Shown: positions 63,101 through 64,000 of the stretch, in pieces
Layout: each line of letters opens with the position of its first letter
Numbering within the stretch: position 1 is the first letter of the stretch
Origin: CAWBOY01 sp963790585
GTDB taxonomy: Bacteria; Planctomycetota; Planctomycetia; Gemmatales; Gemmataceae
Length of the DNA: 64,000 bases
Direction of reading: 5' to 3'
Assembly: GCA_963790585.1 (NCBI GenBank)
Contig: CAWBOY010000006.1
Location: forward strand, 806,001 to 870,000
The notes under the pieces: generated by a model
What the model saw: the letters and a program-made list of their open reading frames with translations, nothing else
What the model was told of the DNA's origin: nothing
The model's database searches: none
Translations under genes and position numbers: made by a program

Positions 63101-64000
63101 TGTATGGCGTTCGCAGACGCCTGAAAGATCTCCGTCGCGAAACCGTGAATATCGCTTACAGGTATCCAGGGCGCGCCCAAGTTGGCGTCGATGTCGCCGG
63201 GCAACACATCTTCCGGCTGCACTTTTCGCAGCGCCTCGACGTTACGGCTCACCCGAGCTCTTTCAGCGGCCGCCAGCTTGGATCGGACATTGCCCGAAAG
63301 ATACGCATCGGCGGTTTGCCATGCGTTTGATTCCGGGTCGTGGTAGATCAGGTCGCCAAGCTCGTCGATGATCCTTTGTTCGGGCTTACCGTACAGTTCT
63401 GAGATGAAGGAAAGATCGACCTCGCCACGCTGGTTCAACGACACCAGCAGACCTTCCTCGGCGTTATTGACGTGCGTAATGGGCGGGTGCTTTCCGACCA
63501 CGTCCTTTTGCATAATGGCGGCTTTCTTGGCCTTGCCCGTCGCCTCGTCGTAATCTTCGAGCGACATCACCAGCATGGCGTCGGGATCTTCGCGGAACTT
63601 GACCAGATTGGGCATCCGGCGGATGGGATTGCCGTCTTTCGTCTCACCGAAAGTGGTCTTGTTGATGGGGCCATAGGCTGAGACGAATCGGTCGTAAGCC
63701 CAATTGAGGTCCCGCCGCGCTTCGATGCGCTTGGATTCGTGCCAGCCTTCGTTTTGCGAGCGTAGAACCGTCCGGGCATGATCGCGAAGCTCGATCAAAT
63801 GGCCGAAGCGCTTACCCAAAAGGCCCTGCCCAGCGACGAGCTGACCGCCCCCATACACAACGGGGACGGATTGGCCGTCGATGACTTGCAAGATGCGGCG
63901 ATCGCCCGCGATGAAAAAACTGCCCTCGGTAACGTGGGATTGCTGGAGAGGGGGGCTGACGGCGGCGGCCTCTCGGGCTTTAAGGGGAACCTGCTGCGGA
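60109..64000 (-). CDS. giant helicase/N12-class adenine methylase-like protein, partial
   Basis: The frame is open to the right edge, so the start is outside and at least 1296 codons are visible. The opening part (EGSFFIAGDRRILQVIDGQS, RRDLNWAYDRFVSAYGPINK) and MPNLVKFREDPDAMLVMSLE are typical of large plasmid/ICE methylase-helicases. SNF2-type motor: KLRQHQKDAVWRGMSGGNTL, HVVGAGKSSVMAA (Walker A), QLFIDEFQYFKNL (Walker B), ATGTPISNSLCEMY, and later VLIGSTTKMGTGTNVQ and EQREGRILRQGN. The adenine methylase part should lie upstream, out of view. Confidence 0.88.
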   Translation of the reverse strand, partial: PQQVPLKAREAAAVSPPLQQSHVTEGSFFIAGDRRILQVIDGQSVPVVYGGGQLVAGQGLLGKRFGHLIELRDHARTVLRSQNEGWHESKRIEARRDLNWAYDRFVSAYGPINKTTFGETKDGNPIRRMPNLVKFREDPDAMLVMSLEDYDEATGKAKKAAIMQKDVVGKHPPITHVNNAEEGLLVSLNQRGEVDLSFISELYGKPEQRIIDELGDLIYHDPESNAWQTADAYLSGNVRSKLAAAERARVSRNVEALRKVQPEDVLPGDIDANLGAPWIPVSDIHGFATEIFQASANAIQIDHLKKDAVWSLIADYSATNSVPATADFGTPRINGTTLFELALNMKTPVIYDTIINGDKEDRVVNQEATLAAKEKQKQIKEKFRSWVFADPERTERLVRIYNDTYNNLRPRLFDGSHLDFPGMSEAFKLRQHQKDAVWRGMSGGNTLLAHVVGAGKSSVMAATAMKLKQAGLRKKPLIAVPNHLLEQFAREFQQVYPNAKLLVAGKDDFTKERRKHLTAKIASGDWDAIIVTHSSFERIGMSRDYQEKFLREQIEEYDRLLLEHAATKGTSRNIIKSIEKQKVARSERLKNLLAEDKKDDGLVFDELGADQLFIDEFQYFKNLEAPTKMDRVAGIQSGGSERAFDMYMKARYLHERHPGHGLIAATGTPISNSLCEMYTLQRYLDPDGLKSRGIDHFDAWAATFGEVVDTMEISPDGKTLKPRSRFSKFVNLPELQQMFRSFADVQTAEMLNLPRPRLETGKPIVVSCPMSDEQDALQQDLVVRYEKIRSQKVDPRLDNALAITTDGRKLALDARMLSPSAADFRGSKMEAMIDRVIERWERTADKRGTQMIFLDMGVNPTPWGYSAYEEIIEKLTARGIPRFQIATIGDADSDAKKRSLFEKVRNGQVRVLIGSTTKMGTGTNVQKLLSALHELDAPWKPAEVEQREGRILRQGNENEEVAIYRYVTKESFDSFMWQALETKARFIGQIMSGESGVRRADDIGSQELSFAEVKAIASGNPAVLTLAETDAELQRLAILKKSHVDQQYIARLNVRDLPATIKRLSDRLIGLTADTETLRTNAKEPVMIGSRYDVIEALTEKLNAMPLVVQVRRVPLGAYRGLRFGMVLNPEYRPEIYLEGNVVRQDSLSRDHAGPRAVLNAVERLAGGYIVECARVKQDLEIAENQHRDYQARLGQSFAHENYMTELAKLRDQLKIGLSGVEGEVSVPELAERIKALRAGNTIEAASSERSVKKLSAEEPVTARILRRAEAVVADQAEATWQDMIAEEPRRVAGLG

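Overview
The window reads as a planctomycete-like genome (inference, from several families and IS types that I associate with Planctomycetota: a lipocalin-like secreted protein, Gly-rich secretin-type proteins, the IS21 element with a ParB-like passenger). GC content is moderately high and most gene starts carry GGAG-type ribosome binding sites. The sequence splits into a chromosome-like left part (1-15.8 kb) and a strongly mosaic mobile part (15.9 kb to the right edge).

Left part: a partial secreted protein; a divergent tripartite heavy-metal RND efflux locus (outer membrane factor on -, then membrane-fusion protein and HME-RND pump on +, separated by a 131-bp MITE-like palindrome); a GGDEF remnant; a signalling operon of a GAF/PAS hybrid kinase (split by a one-base frameshift just before the H box) and a REC-HD-GYP regulator; a pentapeptide-repeat protein with a late frameshift; a secreted Gly-rich protein. 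At 15.9 kb lies the 3' half of a tRNA-Gly(CCC), which looks like an attachment-site scar.

16.2-26.9 kb, all on -: a phage-head module with HTH regulator, unknown Cys-containing protein, zinc-finger/TOPRIM primase, HK97-type capsid, two unknown genes, portal (cut by a 1262-bp ISAs1 element with a perfect 10-bp target duplication), Mu gpF/SPP1 gp7-like head protein, small-terminase-like protein, and a large terminase split into separate ATPase and nuclease genes. No tail, lysis or integrase gene is visible. This fits a capsid-forming phage satellite or a decayed phage-plasmid better than a complete prophage. A family of small palindromes is scattered through it.

26.9-31.2 kb: a 4.28-kb IS21-family element (zinc-finger gene, ParB-like gene, istA, istB) without target duplication, truncating a gene on each side. 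31.2-46.2 kb: a defence island on -: a DUF4297/Cap4-like nuclease with a TPR-like tail, a decayed ATPase, then a type I restriction-modification operon (hsdM, KilA-N remnant, small gene, hsdS, AlbA/Schlafen-type gene, hsdR, YgjP-type metalloprotease) mostly joined by 4-bp overlaps. hsdM is cut by an IS110-family element whose right end may encode a bridge RNA.

46.5-49.9 kb: a plasmid replication and partition core: DnaA box, AT-rich stretch, seven iterons, RPA-type initiator, ribbon-helix-helix partner, ParA, and a repeat-rich possible centromere. 50.5-57.4 kb: small plasmid-accessory genes on - (ATP-grasp gene cut by a 1611-bp IS with 5-bp target duplication, DUF6900-type gene, a chimeric DNA methyltransferase). 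57.7-64 kb: an IS4-family element, a DUF7007-type gene and a very large helicase/N12-class methylase-like gene that runs off the right edge. The mobile part is thus either a plasmid integrated next to a tRNA-Gly or a plasmid-derived island carrying a satellite head module. Restriction and packaging functions have been switched off by recent insertions whose original reading frames can be restored exactly.
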